From Streptomyces chumphonensis (GTDB lineage Bacteria; Actinomycetota; Actinomycetes; Streptomycetales; Streptomycetaceae), in assembly GCF_014779715.1 (NCBI RefSeq), contig NZ_JACXYU010000004.1, positions 62,001-126,000 on the forward strand: DNA of 64,000 nt. Direction: 5' to 3'. This document shows positions 25,304 through 33,902 of this stretch, in pieces; position 1 is the stretch's first letter, and every line of letters begins with the position of its first letter. Both the position numbers and the translations under genes were made by a program. A model generated the notes under the pieces. The model had not been told where the DNA came from. It worked only from the letters and a program-made list of their open reading frames with translations, and searched no databases.

Positions 25304-25903
25304 CTATCCGAAGCCGTCGAGGATGTAGGGCTCGATGAGCGCCCACACGTCCGGGTCGCGGCGCGAGAGCCGCACCACGCCCCACTCCGCGGACCCCATC
25401 ACGCCTTCCGGGGAGTCCTTGCGCTTGAACAGGCGGCTCGCCTGGATCAGGGACGCCTCGGCGATGTCGTCCGGGACGGCCGGCCAGCCCCAGCGGGCCG
25501 TCACCCGCACGCGGGTCCGTGCCGCGCCCCACAGCCCGTCGGTGCGGAGCAGGCCCGTGACGGGCTTGCCCTTCAGCAGGGCGTTGTCCGGGCTCGTCTC
25601 GTAGCCGGTGACGGCGGTGAACGCGCCGGCCCAGCCCACTTCGACGGCAAGTCCGGTCAGGCTGCCGATGTCGTCGACCAGCAGGAGCTCGCCGTCCGCC
25701 TTGCGCACCACGCGGCCGCTGGGGGTGACCGTCCGCTGGACCGGGTCCGGGTCGAGCCAGAAGCGGCGGTTGCCGCAGGCCAGGTCGATCCCCCGGGAGG
25801 CGGCGGCCAGGGCCCTGTTCAGCAGCCCGTCGCGGCTGTCGTCGGCGGCTTCGATGCCCAGGCGTTCCTTCAGTTCGGCGACGGTGCCGTACTCATTGGC
25901 CAT
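25304..25903 (-). CDS. Head-tail connector (gp6-like)
   Basis: A 199-aa protein with an N-terminal YGTVAELKERLGIEAADDSR motif and the RLFKRKDSPEGVMG segment, both usual in HK97 gp6-like connector proteins that sit below the portal. The stop is followed 10 bp later by the terminator-protein gene. Confidence 0.78.
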   Translation of the reverse strand: MANEYGTVAELKERLGIEAADDSRDGLLNRALAAASRGIDLACGNRRFWLDPDPVQRTVTPSGRVVRKADGELLLVDDIGSLTGLAVEVGWAGAFTAVTGYETSPDNALLKGKPVTGLLRTDGLWGAARTRVRVTARWGWPAVPDDIAEASLIQASRLFKRKDSPEGVMGSAEWGVVRLSRRDPDVWALIEPYILDGFG

Positions 25904-26657
25904 CGCCGCCTCCAGCCGACCGTGTGGGGGGCGTGTAGTCCGCCTCGGAGAGCCACATCTGCTTGTGGTGCGTGGTCTTCACGCCGGTGTGGACGAAGAC
26001 GGGGAGCTGCAGCGTGGAGAGCCGCCAGCAGAACGACAGGTCCTCAGACACCAGGCGGCCGTCGCCGTAGCGGACGCGGTCGAACCAGCTGTCGCCGTGC
26101 TCGGCGCGCACCTTCTCGGCCGCCTGGCGGTGGATGAGGAGGCAGGCCGCGCCGGTGCCGGCTACCTGGATCACCGTGTTGTCCGGGTACTCCCAGCGGG
26201 TCGCGAAGCCGACGTTGCCCTGGGTGTCGTGCGCCGGGTTGTAGATGGTGGGCACCGGCATGATGCGGCGGCCGCCCATGCCGTCGAAGTGGGTTTCCCG
26301 GGCGGCGAAGCACAGGGCTCCGACCACGGGGCGTTCGGTGGGGTCCGCGGCGTGGAGCAGGCGCTCGACGGTGTCCGGTTCGAAGCCCATGTCGGTGTCG
26401 ACGAACCACAGCCACTCGTGGGGGGTCTCATCCAGCCAGCGGGTCATGACCAGGTTGCGGGACTCCACCAGCGAACCGCTGCCGCAGGAGATCATGAACG
26501 GCCCGCCGGTGTCGATGATGCGGCCCTCGGCGAGCTGGTCGTACATCACCAGCCGCATCATCGACTCGTGCCAGGAGTGGGACACGGTGTGCGGGTGCAG
26601 GTAGGCCACCTGCACCCGGCCGTTCCCGGCCGCTGCGGGCGCGGTCCGGTCACTCAT
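25893..26657 (-). CDS. Glycosyltransferase family A-like protein within the head operon
   Basis: From ATG 26657 (overlapping the upstream stop) the product is 254 aa. It has a GT-A-like layout: VAYLHPHTVSHSWHESMM, VESRNLVMTRWLDE, and a metal-binding DTD at 87-89 in WLWFVDTDMGF, then EDLSFCWRL, an ED motif typical of GT2 acceptors. It overlaps the connector gene by 11 bp and is part of the late operon. It may glycosylate capsid or tail proteins; the sugar and target are unknown. Confidence 0.78.
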   Translation of the reverse strand: MSDRTAPAAAGNGRVQVAYLHPHTVSHSWHESMMRLVMYDQLAEGRIIDTGGPFMISCGSGSLVESRNLVMTRWLDETPHEWLWFVDTDMGFEPDTVERLLHAADPTERPVVGALCFAARETHFDGMGGRRIMPVPTIYNPAHDTQGNVGFATRWEYPDNTVIQVAGTGAACLLIHRQAAEKVRAEHGDSWFDRVRYGDGRLVSEDLSFCWRLSTLQLPVFVHTGVKTTHHKQMWLSEADYTPPTRSAGGGDGQ

Positions 26658-26907
26658 CAGACCGGCCCTTCGCGGTTCCCTTGCGCGTCGTGCGCGTGCC
26701 GCGGGTCTCGCCCGGGGCGCGGGTGGCCTGCTCGACTCCCCGCGAGGGCACGGCCGGCATCTTGATGTCGGGCTCCGGCTCGGCGTCGGTGAACAGGTCC
26801 GGCCGCTCGGCGACCAGGGGGTGGTCGTCGGCGATGGACTGGCCCGGCTTGAGGACCTGGAGTCCTCCCGACCAGCGGACCGCACCCGAGCACTTGGAGT
26901 ACTTCAC
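26650..26907 (-). CDS. Small protein following the major capsid gene
   Basis: An 85-aa protein (MKYSKCSGAVRWSGGLQVLKPGQSI...) with a short folded N-terminus and a disordered charged C-terminal tail. The place after the capsid gene is often held by head fibre, decoration or head-tail proteins. No firm family. Confidence 0.6.
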   Translation of the reverse strand: MKYSKCSGAVRWSGGLQVLKPGQSIADDHPLVAERPDLFTDAEPEPDIKMPAVPSRGVEQATRAPGETRGTRTTRKGTAKGRSDE

Positions 26908-26933
26908 GATCTTCTCCTCTCAGCCAGGGGTTG

Positions 26934-26972
26934 TCCTGGCCGCCGCGCAGGCTGAGTACGCGGCGGCCAGGA
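26934..26972 (-). terminator. 13-bp hairpin after the major capsid gene
   Basis: TCCTGGCCGCCGC (26934-26946) pairs perfectly with GCGGCGGCCAGGA (26960-26972), starting 10 bp after the capsid stop codon. It probably acts as a partial terminator or RNA-stabilising structure that sets capsid messenger level above the downstream genes. Confidence 0.8.
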
Positions 26973-26981
26973 GACAGGGGG

Positions 26982-28445
26982 CTACGCGGAGCGGTTGACC
27001 AGCAGCCGGAACGCGTTGGCGTCGACGACGCCCGCGCCGACGCGGGCCCAGGCGAACCAGCCGCGCTGACCGGTGGGCCGGTTGTTCGTGACGTCGAACA
27101 GCTGCGGGATGAACTCCACGGTCATGCCGGCGCGCTGGGCCACGAGGTAGCCCTTGAAGTCGCCGACGGCCAGCAGCGGCTGGGTGCCGGTGCCGGACGG
27201 GGAGTCCTCCATGAAGTCGTTCATGGGGTACTCCCTGCCGAACAGCCGCGGGATCGCCTCCTGGGTGATGTCCACGGTGAAGTTCGGGTCGGTCGTGCCC
27301 AGCTGGCGGATCGTGTTCTGCACGTCCGTCGAGGACAGCCACGCGGTGGTCGCCTTGCGCCGGTACTTCTGCGGCAGCTCGTTCCACAGGCCGTAGATGT
27401 CCACGGCGCCGACCACGCCGGCGGTGGTCAGCTCGATGTTCGCCGGGCTGGTCAGCGCGTCCAGCGAGGACACCAGGCCGTTGGGCTCGTTGCTGCCGGA
27501 GGTGCCGGTGGTCAGCTTGTCCGCCAGCAGCTCGTCGTAGCCCTCGGCGAGCAGCATGGACATCTGCTCGGCGAAGCCGGGCCAGTCCATCCCGATCTCG
27601 ATGGAGAACGGGATGAACCCGTCCGCGCGGCGGGTGGGCACCTCCGGCTGCGCGATCGTCGGGCTGTTGTCGGCGGCCGCGGCTGCCTCGGCCTTGAACG
27701 ACCAGGACACGCCCGCGGACGACAGGCCGCGCCAGGTGTCGTTGGTGATGGTCTCCACCCGGGCCAGGCGCAGGATGTCGTTCTCCGACCCCTGCGCGGT
27801 GAGGATGATCGTCGGGTCGATCAGCACCGGCACCGCGAAGCCGCCCGAGGCGTCCACGCCGATCGACATGGCGCGCTTGAGGAGCTGCACCTGCTCGATC
27901 GCCCGGGACTCCTCGGGGGTGAAGATCGGCGTCTGGGTGGCGGCGATCTTCTGGAACGCGCTGCGGTAGGAGGGGTTCTCCGTGGCCAGCAGCAGCCGCC
28001 CCACCAGCTCGCCGTTGGTGTCGCCGGTCTGCGTCCGCAGGACGTGCTGCACCTGGGACTTCTGGTCGTCCCTCAGGTGGCGGCCGCCCATCGAGGAGTC
28101 GACCACGGCCATCGACCGGTCGTAGACCGCGCGCCCGGACAGGGTGCGCGGGTCGTCGGCGAACGGGTCGTTCTGCGGGGAGAACTGGGTGGACGACCAG
28201 CGCTCGCGGGAGGCCCGCAGGCGCTCGGCCCGCTCGAACGCACGGACCTCGCCCTCACGGAACTTCAGCTCCGCTTCCAGGTCGTCCCAGCTGCGCTGCG
28301 CGGTCTCGTCGAGGTCCTCCCCGCCGGCCTCGGTGTCGATCACCCCCATCTCTTCGTGGATCTGCCCCACTCGCTCGGTGGCGGCCTTCAGGTCCTTCGC
28401 CCGCTCGAACGCCGGCTCTTCGTCGTGCTCGTGCTTCTTCGGCAT
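26982..28445 (-). CDS. HK97-type major capsid protein
   Basis: The 487-aa protein has a charged coiled-coil N-terminal delta/scaffold region (about 1-130), then the capsid domain with typical segments: NGELVGRLLLATENPSYRSA, ASGGFAVPVLIDPTIIL, VSWSFKAEAAAAADNSPTI, TGTSGSNEPNGLVSSL. The preceding gene is the prohead protease that would remove the scaffold region. The Ala-rich stretch near 255-262 belongs to the known beta-hairpin/E-loop side of the fold. Confidence 0.93.
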   Translation of the reverse strand: MPKKHEHDEEPAFERAKDLKAATERVGQIHEEMGVIDTEAGGEDLDETAQRSWDDLEAELKFREGEVRAFERAERLRASRERWSSTQFSPQNDPFADDPRTLSGRAVYDRSMAVVDSSMGGRHLRDDQKSQVQHVLRTQTGDTNGELVGRLLLATENPSYRSAFQKIAATQTPIFTPEESRAIEQVQLLKRAMSIGVDASGGFAVPVLIDPTIILTAQGSENDILRLARVETITNDTWRGLSSAGVSWSFKAEAAAAADNSPTIAQPEVPTRRADGFIPFSIEIGMDWPGFAEQMSMLLAEGYDELLADKLTTGTSGSNEPNGLVSSLDALTSPANIELTTAGVVGAVDIYGLWNELPQKYRRKATTAWLSSTDVQNTIRQLGTTDPNFTVDITQEAIPRLFGREYPMNDFMEDSPSGTGTQPLLAVGDFKGYLVAQRAGMTVEFIPQLFDVTNNRPTGQRGWFAWARVGAGVVDANAFRLLVNRSA

Positions 28446-28450
28446 CGTCT

Positions 28451-29299
28451 CTACCTCTTCACGCCGAGTAGGGTCATGCGGCGGCGGCGTGCCGCCGCGG
28501 AGAGTCCGTCGACGTGGCGGGCCGACTCATCGCCGGGTGCCGGGGTCTTCGGGGTGGGCCGGTGCCGGGATGCGGGCCCCTCCTCGGAGGGGGTGCTGAG
28601 CCCGTGCATGGCCCGAAAGGCAGCAAAGCTGCGCTGCAGTTCCTCGACCTGGTCCTGGTCGCGCTCGCGCAGCGAGTCCATCAGCCAGTCCACCCCGGAC
28701 CGTGTCGAGGACCGCAGGCCCGCGGTCGCGTCGGGGTTGGCCGGCCAGGTGACCGGGCCCGCCTCGAACAGGCGGATCTCCTTGATGGTCCGCTCCGGCA
28801 GCCCGTCGGGGTTGTGGTCGCTCACGCCCGGGTCGTGGTTCCAGTCCTCACGCACGACCTCGAACATGAAGCTGGACCCGTAGGCACCCGCACGCAGGCC
28901 GGGGATCAGGTCACGGTTGTAGGAGGTGTCCAGGAGCGGCACCTCCATGTACGGGGAGGTCTCCCGCTCTTCAAGCGTGGTGGCCACGCCCAGGCTCTTC
29001 TGGTCGATCGTGAAGTCGCGCCCGTGGTTGAACAGCACCTTCACCCCGGCCGGGCCCAGCGCCTTGATCGTGCGCTTGAACGAGCCGCGCGCGGTCTTCT
29101 CCAGGAACCGGCCCTCCCACCAGGAGTCGATCTCGTACCAGGTGTCGAAGCGGGAGAACTCCACCGTCATCACCTGACCGGTGTCGTCGGCCGCCGCCGT
29201 GTCGCCGGCGTCGACCACGTCGACATCGGCCCGGGTCTTGGTCAGGGTCGGCGCCATCGCGGCGCCACGGATCAGCTTCAGTCCGCGGATCGCGGCCAT
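28451..29299 (-). CDS. Prohead protease (HK97 family)
   Basis: From ATG 29299, five nt after GAGGAG, the product is 282 aa. The central region has VEFSRFDTWYEI, ARGSFKRTI and VLFNHGRDFTI, the last supplying the active-site His, and FEVVREDW, typical for the phage U35/HK97 prohead proteases. The C-terminal 80 residues are a charged linker. GTG 29305 is an alternative start overlapping the portal stop. Confidence 0.88.
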   Translation of the reverse strand: MAAIRGLKLIRGAAMAPTLTKTRADVDVVDAGDTAAADDTGQVMTVEFSRFDTWYEIDSWWEGRFLEKTARGSFKRTIKALGPAGVKVLFNHGRDFTIDQKSLGVATTLEERETSPYMEVPLLDTSYNRDLIPGLRAGAYGSSFMFEVVREDWNHDPGVSDHNPDGLPERTIKEIRLFEAGPVTWPANPDATAGLRSSTRSGVDWLMDSLRERDQDQVEELQRSFAAFRAMHGLSTPSEEGPASRHRPTPKTPAPGDESARHVDGLSAAARRRRMTLLGVKR

Positions 29300-29301
29300 G
29301 G

Positions 29302-30495
29302 TCACTCCTCTGCCTGAGAGTCGTCGGTGCCCGCCGGTGCGGCCCCCGGGGTGAACGGGGCATCGCCCCACGGCACGGGCGGACGCTCTTCCAGCCGACG
29401 CACCTCGTTGATCGTTTCCCAGTGGTTCGACAGCGCGGACGCGTGCGCCTGGTAGCGCTGCAAGGTGTTCGTCTCCAGCAGCGCGTCCCGGTTGAGCTTC
29501 ACGTACTGCGGCCGGGGCAGGAACTCCGACAGCAGCCGCTCAACGCGGCGGATCCACTTGCCGATCGCGAACTTCAGCAGCGTCAACTCGCGGTCCTGGA
29601 TGTTCGCGTAGGTCATGCTGCCGCCGGTCTCATACCCGAGGATCTCCGCGATGCCGGGGCCGAAGATGCGCGCGCACTCCGCCGCCGAATACCCCTGGGT
29701 CTGCAGGAACTGCGACTCCTCCGGGGCCACCTGGATCGTCTCGTACTCCCAGCCCTTGCCGAACACCACCGGCTCCCGGCTGCCCCGCAGCGCGGCCAGG
29801 AATCGGTCCTTGGCCGTGCGCACCTTGTCGTCGTCCAGGGAGACCTCGGTGTTCCGCAGGATCGCATTGGGGTGCGCCCCGTCCTGGAACCACTGGAGCC
29901 CGAACCGCGCCCCGGTCAGGTGCAGGCCGATCGTCGTCGCGTGCAGCCGGACCGGGGACAGGCCCAGCACCACCCCGGGCAGCGGGTTGACCCGCCGGTG
30001 CACGAAGGACCGAAGGTCGGTGACCTGCTGACCGCCCACCGCCCACCGCACCTCGCCCTGTTCCATCCAGCCCGAAATCTCGTCCGGATGGAACAGGCGC
30101 ATCTGCTGCCTGAACCCTGCCGCAGCGCGCTGGAGTTCCTCGCCGAAGAGGTTGCCGCGCAGCAGCCACGACATCACCACCTGATAGCGCCAGTCCTCCA
30201 GCCCGTAGCCCGAGCCGTCCGGGTCCTCCAGCCACCAGGGCGTGCCCAGCTTCTTCGCGTCCTCCCCCATACCGCGGAACACGCCGACCGGCAGCTCCGA
30301 GACCAGCGAGGCGATCAGGTCGCAGGCCGACCACACCGCGACCGCCTGCAGCGAGGACTCCGCCCTGGACAGATCCACCTCGGCATACGAGCGGGCCGTC
30401 TTGAACAGCGACAGCGCCTGGTCGAGAGACATCCCCCCATCGCGCTGCGGACGTCGTCCTCCGGCCGGATCGCGGCTGCGCCACCACACGCTCAT
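29302..30495 (-). CDS. Portal protein
   Basis: From ATG 30495, overlapping the upstream stop as ATGA, the product is 397 aa. It contains NPLPGVVLGLSPVRLHATTIGLH, GPGIAEILGYETGGSMTYANI and a C-terminal LETNTLQRYQAHASALSNHWETINEVRRLEERPP, all recurring in HK97-type portal proteins (SPP1 gp6/HK97 gp3 superfamily). The dodecameric portal would form the DNA channel at the capsid vertex. Confidence 0.92.
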   Translation of the reverse strand: MSVWWRSRDPAGGRRPQRDGGMSLDQALSLFKTARSYAEVDLSRAESSLQAVAVWSACDLIASLVSELPVGVFRGMGEDAKKLGTPWWLEDPDGSGYGLEDWRYQVVMSWLLRGNLFGEELQRAAAGFRQQMRLFHPDEISGWMEQGEVRWAVGGQQVTDLRSFVHRRVNPLPGVVLGLSPVRLHATTIGLHLTGARFGLQWFQDGAHPNAILRNTEVSLDDDKVRTAKDRFLAALRGSREPVVFGKGWEYETIQVAPEESQFLQTQGYSAAECARIFGPGIAEILGYETGGSMTYANIQDRELTLLKFAIGKWIRRVERLLSEFLPRPQYVKLNRDALLETNTLQRYQAHASALSNHWETINEVRRLEERPPVPWGDAPFTPGAAPAGTDDSQAEE

Positions 30496-30686
30496 GGCAC
30501 CCTCCGATCCGCCAGGAGCAGACACCCGCCCACCGCCAGGAACCCCAGCGGCGGCCACGCCAGCCACAGCCCATAGGCCACCAGGCCCGCGCCCACCATG
30601 CCGGGCATCGCACGCAGACAGGTCCCTGCAGCCGCCGCGGCCAGGCCGGCCGCAGCCCTCCACCGTCCCCGCCCGCGCTTCGCCAT
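30492..30686 (-). CDS. Small membrane protein between TerL and portal
   Basis: A 64-aa protein from ATG 30686 with GAGGAG 5 nt upstream. It has a basic N-terminus and two hydrophobic stretches (about 8-25 and 29-58). Small hydrophobic proteins occur at this place in several actinophages; the function is unknown. GTG 30692 is an alternative start. Confidence 0.6.
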   Translation of the reverse strand: MAKRGRGRWRAAAGLAAAAAGTCLRAMPGMVGAGLVAYGLWLAWPPLGFLAVGGCLLLADRRVP

Positions 30687-30695
30687 ACCCACTCC

Positions 30696-32258
30696 TCAGA
30701 AGATGTTCGCCATCGGGTCGTAGTCCTCCATGACGTGCGGGCCCCGGATCAGCAGCGCCCACCGGGCGAACACCGCCGCGCACAGCGGGGAGATGTCCAC
30801 CAGGCTGTTCGTGCGGTCCAGCGTCCACGCGTCCCCGTTGCGCCGTGTGCGGGCCCCGTTGACCGCAGCGGTCAGCGGCACCTGGTCCAGGTGCCGGATC
30901 GTGCCCTGGTTCATCGCGTCGGCCATCTGCCCGCACGCCTCGGTGATATCGCCCGACCGCATCACGACCAGGTCCCCCCGCTCCGGCGCCGCCTTGTCCT
31001 TGGGCACCGTGATGCCCGCCGCGACCAGGTCATCGATCAGCGCGCCGGCCGGAGCTCCGGCCGACGCCACCGCCACGACGACCGGCTTCCACAGCGCGTG
31101 CAGCCGCGCCACCGCCGGCACCACCCACTCGGTGCCCGGCCGGTGCGCCACCACCTCCATGTGGACCTTCCCGTCCGGCCGCAGCGACGCCGCCGCGATC
31201 GCCGCCCGCTTCCGGTCCTGCGAGACATCCAGCGCCAGCGCCACACTGCCCGCGTCCGGCCGGCTCTTCGCATCCACCAGCCCCGGCCAGGCGGCCTTAG
31301 GCACGTTCGGGTCCGTAGGCGGGGTCGGCTTCCGTGTCCGGTTCAGGTAGGCCCGGTCGAACTCGGCCGGGTCCAGCTTCTCCAACTCGGCCGCGATGAT
31401 CTCCTCGGTCACCGTGTAGCCCAGCGCGGGCAGCGTCGCCCGCCACGTCTCCGGGTCCGACCGGTCCATCTCCTCCGGGGCGTACCACTCGAAGTACGCC
31501 GTCCGGGGCCGGGCCACGGCAGCGTCCTCGGCGAGCACGGCGAACAGCGCCTCGATCAGCGCGCGGCCCATCTCCCGCTTCCGGTTCAGCCACAGGCTCT
31601 TCGTGGTGCCGCCGGCCGACGCCCACCACAGCTGGGCCATGGGCCGGGTCAGCATCGCCGGGGAGAACGCTTGCTCCAGGCGGTCGTCCTCGTGCGCGAA
31701 CGCCTCGTCGATGAACCCCAGGTCCAGCGGCGGCCCGTGACCGGCCTTCTCCGTGTTCGCCGTGATGCCCATGCGCGAGCGCTTGCCGGGGAAGAGGATC
31801 GCCTCGTTGCCGTTGCTCTTGCGGATGCGGGCGTACCGGGCCAGATCAGAGCCGCTGATCTTCTCCCAGAACTCATCCTCCCAGCGCTGCCGGGCCATGC
31901 CCCGCGTCTGCGCCGCGTAGACGATGTTCTGCCGGTGCCAGGCCATCGCCCGGTGCACCTGGGCCCCCAGGGTCAGCTCGGTCTTGCCCTGCTGCCGGGA
32001 CACCGACAGCCCCACCTCGCGGTGCGCGAACAGCCCGGTCTCCGGGTCGATCTCCAGAGCCACGTCGGAGACGTACTTCTGCCACGGCATCGGCGGGGCG
32101 CCGAGCTTGGTCATGACCTTCCACAGCTTCGGCCCCAGCGAGGGCCGGTCCGGGTGGCGCGGGGTTCCCCAGCGCGGCGGGCACGTCAGCCCGTACCGCT
32201 CGTAGAGGTCCTCGGCGAACTCAGTCGGGGGAGCCCAGGTCTCCGAGGTCGTCGTCAT
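30696..32258 (-). CDS. Terminase large subunit
   Basis: A 520-aa protein with the terminase ATPase signature: SRQQGKT (87-93) as Walker A and LGFIDEAFAHED (D184, E185) as Walker B, then a motif III-like region, and a C-terminal RNase H-like nuclease domain beginning near VALALDVSQDRKRAAIAAAS. It should cleave and pump phage DNA into proheads. The 5' end overlaps the small gene upstream by 38 bp. Confidence 0.94.
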   Translation of the reverse strand: MTTTSETWAPPTEFAEDLYERYGLTCPPRWGTPRHPDRPSLGPKLWKVMTKLGAPPMPWQKYVSDVALEIDPETGLFAHREVGLSVSRQQGKTELTLGAQVHRAMAWHRQNIVYAAQTRGMARQRWEDEFWEKISGSDLARYARIRKSNGNEAILFPGKRSRMGITANTEKAGHGPPLDLGFIDEAFAHEDDRLEQAFSPAMLTRPMAQLWWASAGGTTKSLWLNRKREMGRALIEALFAVLAEDAAVARPRTAYFEWYAPEEMDRSDPETWRATLPALGYTVTEEIIAAELEKLDPAEFDRAYLNRTRKPTPPTDPNVPKAAWPGLVDAKSRPDAGSVALALDVSQDRKRAAIAAASLRPDGKVHMEVVAHRPGTEWVVPAVARLHALWKPVVVAVASAGAPAGALIDDLVAAGITVPKDKAAPERGDLVVMRSGDITEACGQMADAMNQGTIRHLDQVPLTAAVNGARTRRNGDAWTLDRTNSLVDISPLCAAVFARWALLIRGPHVMEDYDPMANIF

Positions 32259-32463
32259 CGTCAGCGGCCCGCCCCTCCAGCAGCTGGGCGAGCGTCTGCC
32301 GAAGCTCGCGGTTCAACTGCGGCAGCTGCCTGCCGTCCTCACCTCCACCGGCGTCGATCTCACGGGCCAGGGTGAACGCCATCTCCGATAGCGACGGCTC
32401 GACACCGACCAGGTCGCCGAGCTGCTCAACGTCGTTGCGGACGGCTTCCTCGACCGGGCCCAT
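32221..32463 (-). CDS. Putative small terminase subunit
   Basis: An 80-aa acidic helical protein (VEEAVRNDVEQLGDLVG...LPQLNRELRQTLAQLLEG...) whose 3' end overlaps terL. It is short for a TerS and lacks an obvious HTH, but position and helical composition fit the short TerS proteins annotated in related phages. Confidence 0.55.
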   Translation of the reverse strand: MGPVEEAVRNDVEQLGDLVGVEPSLSEMAFTLAREIDAGGGEDGRQLPQLNRELRQTLAQLLEGRAADDDDDLGDLGSPD

Positions 32464-32544
32464 GACGCCCCCTGTCCATGATCATCCGGGCGTGATCTTC
32501 CCGGGGAGAGAAAAATGCCAGGTGGGCGCGGGGTTGCGAAATGT

Positions 32545-32562
32545 CCGATTTCTAAGAATCGG
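32545..32562. promoter_or_regulatory. Palindrome in the gap before the terminase genes
   Basis: CCGATT-TCTAAG-AATCGG is a 6-6-6 palindrome in the 123-bp gap between TerS and the upstream gene. The gap is AT-richer than its surroundings and could hold the late promoter and its operator. Confidence 0.4.
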
Positions 32563-32586
32563 CGGGCGACTCGACGGGGCTCGACG

Positions 32587-33066
32587 TCATCGCGTCGCCT
32601 TGACCTGCACGTTCGCGGGTGGCTCGACCGTGAGCGGGGTGACTCGCTCTTCCCTCGCGCTCCGGCCGGTGCGCTCGTCCCGGTAGTGGCGGCCCGCCTC
32701 GTTGCGCAGCAGCGCCGCGTACCGGATGTGCTGCCCGTCGACGCTGATCGGCCCCTCCAGGGGGACGTCGTCCGGGTTGACGCCGTTGACGAGCAGCCAG
32801 GCGGCCACTGCGGCCCGGGGCCCGTAGGGCGTCTCGCTGTCGGCGCCCAGGGCGGGCGGGTGCTCGGCGGCGAGTTCGGCCATGGTCTCGCGCACGGTGG
32901 CCCGGTCGATCAGGCCGCTGGTGTAGCCGCACTCGCAGACGATCAGGGCCTGGCCGGTCTGCCGTCGTTCCATCCACTGTCCGCCGTCTTCTTCGGGCGG
33001 GCCGGGGCGGGACTCGGTGCGGGCGAAGGCGTGCAGTTCGTGGTCGGGTGTCCAGGGCTGAGGCAT
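32587..33066 (-). CDS. Hypothetical phage protein
   Basis: A 159-aa protein (MPQPWTPDHELHAFARTE...). It contains LIVCECGYTSGLIDRATVRETMAELAAEHP and a C-terminal HIRYAALLRNEAGRHYRDE. Two cysteines could bind a metal. It is not recognised; position before the terminase suggests an early-late boundary gene. Confidence 0.65.
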   Translation of the reverse strand: MPQPWTPDHELHAFARTESRPGPPEEDGGQWMERRQTGQALIVCECGYTSGLIDRATVRETMAELAAEHPPALGADSETPYGPRAAVAAWLLVNGVNPDDVPLEGPISVDGQHIRYAALLRNEAGRHYRDERTGRSAREERVTPLTVEPPANVQVKATR

Positions 33067-33068
33067 GG

Positions 33069-33260
33069 CTACCTCCTACGGCTGCGGCACCAGGCGTGGC
33101 CACAGTCGATGATCTCGGGGTTGCTGAGGGCGTCGGTCAGGCTGGCGGGCGGTGGGCTGGGCTCCAGGCCAAGGCTGGTCTCCAGGCCCCGGATGCGCGG
33201 GTATGAGGGGCGGTCGTGGGTCTCGCACCGGCGAGCGATCCGGCGCAGCAGTTGGAGCAC
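33069..33260 (-). CDS. Small hypothetical protein
   Basis: A 63-aa protein from GTG 33260, five nt after AGGAG. It ends IIDCGHAWCRSRRR, with a CxHxxC-like pair. No family recognised. Confidence 0.5.
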   Translation of the reverse strand: MLQLLRRIARRCETHDRPSYPRIRGLETSLGLEPSPPPASLTDALSNPEIIDCGHAWCRSRRR

Positions 33261-33268
33261 GCGCACTC

Positions 33269-33595
33269 CTAGAGCAGGGAGTCGATGACCTTGTTGAGCA
33301 AGGTCATGGCGTCGCTCAACGCGGCTTCCTCGCGGGCGAGGTCGGCGCGGGCTTGGGCTACGTCGGCGTGCCTCGCGTACACGAGGTTCTGGGCCTCTCG
33401 GAGTTCCTCGGCTTTGTAGACGGAGAGTTGACGGCTGGTCCCTTGTGGCGTGCACTCGTCGATGTGCGCGGCGACAGCCTCGGCCACGGCCCGGTATGAC
33501 TCCTCGTCGCGACCCATTGCGCCTCCGTAGGAGCCGCAGCCATCGCACCGCCAGGTGCGGTCGTCGTTCTCGATGTAGGCGATGGGCCGGGGCAT
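33269..33595 (-). CDS. Hypothetical protein with zinc pair and coiled coil
   Basis: A 108-aa protein from ATG 33595 (GAGGAG 7 nt upstream). The N-terminus has WRCDGCGSYGG, a possible half zinc finger, and the C-terminal half (AEELREAQNLVYARHADVAQARADLAREEAALSD) is predicted coiled coil. Function unknown. Confidence 0.6.
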   Translation of the reverse strand: MPRPIAYIENDDRTWRCDGCGSYGGAMGRDEESYRAVAEAVAAHIDECTPQGTSRQLSVYKAEELREAQNLVYARHADVAQARADLAREEAALSDAMTLLNKVIDSLL

Positions 33596-33606
33596 GACGT
33601 TCTCCT

Positions 33607-33900
33607 CTACGGTCCGGCGAACCAGTCGACCGACGTCACGAGCTGGGCGACGTCGGCGAGGGGCCGGTCGCCCTTCTCCGAGTTGCACTTGCGGAGGCAG
33701 ACGGGGCAGCCGGTCACGCCGTGGATGGGGGCGAGGTTGTCGGGGTCGAGGCGGGCGCCGCCCTTGCTGACGGGGGTGATGTGGTCGACGGCGTTGGCCG
33801 CACCGTGGCCGCAGACGATGCACACGTCGGAGGCGGCGAGGATGCGGGCGCGGAGCTGCCGGTATTCGTAGCTGGTGAGTTCCTGGCGGCCGTCGGCCAC
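33607..33900 (-). CDS. HNH endonuclease
   Basis: A 97-aa protein with C27/C30, the HNH core VDHITPVSKGGARLDPDNLAPIH (D39, H40, N55, H60) and a second Cys pair CPVCLRKCNSEKG. HNH proteins encoded next to terminases are needed with TerL for cos cleavage in HK97-like phages; the closeness to terS-terL here suggests the same and hints at a cos-type packaging site nearby. Confidence 0.88.
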   Translation of the reverse strand: MADGRQELTSYEYRQLRARILAASDVCIVCGHGAANAVDHITPVSKGGARLDPDNLAPIHGVTGCPVCLRKCNSEKGDRPLADVAQLVTSVDWFAGP

Positions 33901-33902
33901 GG

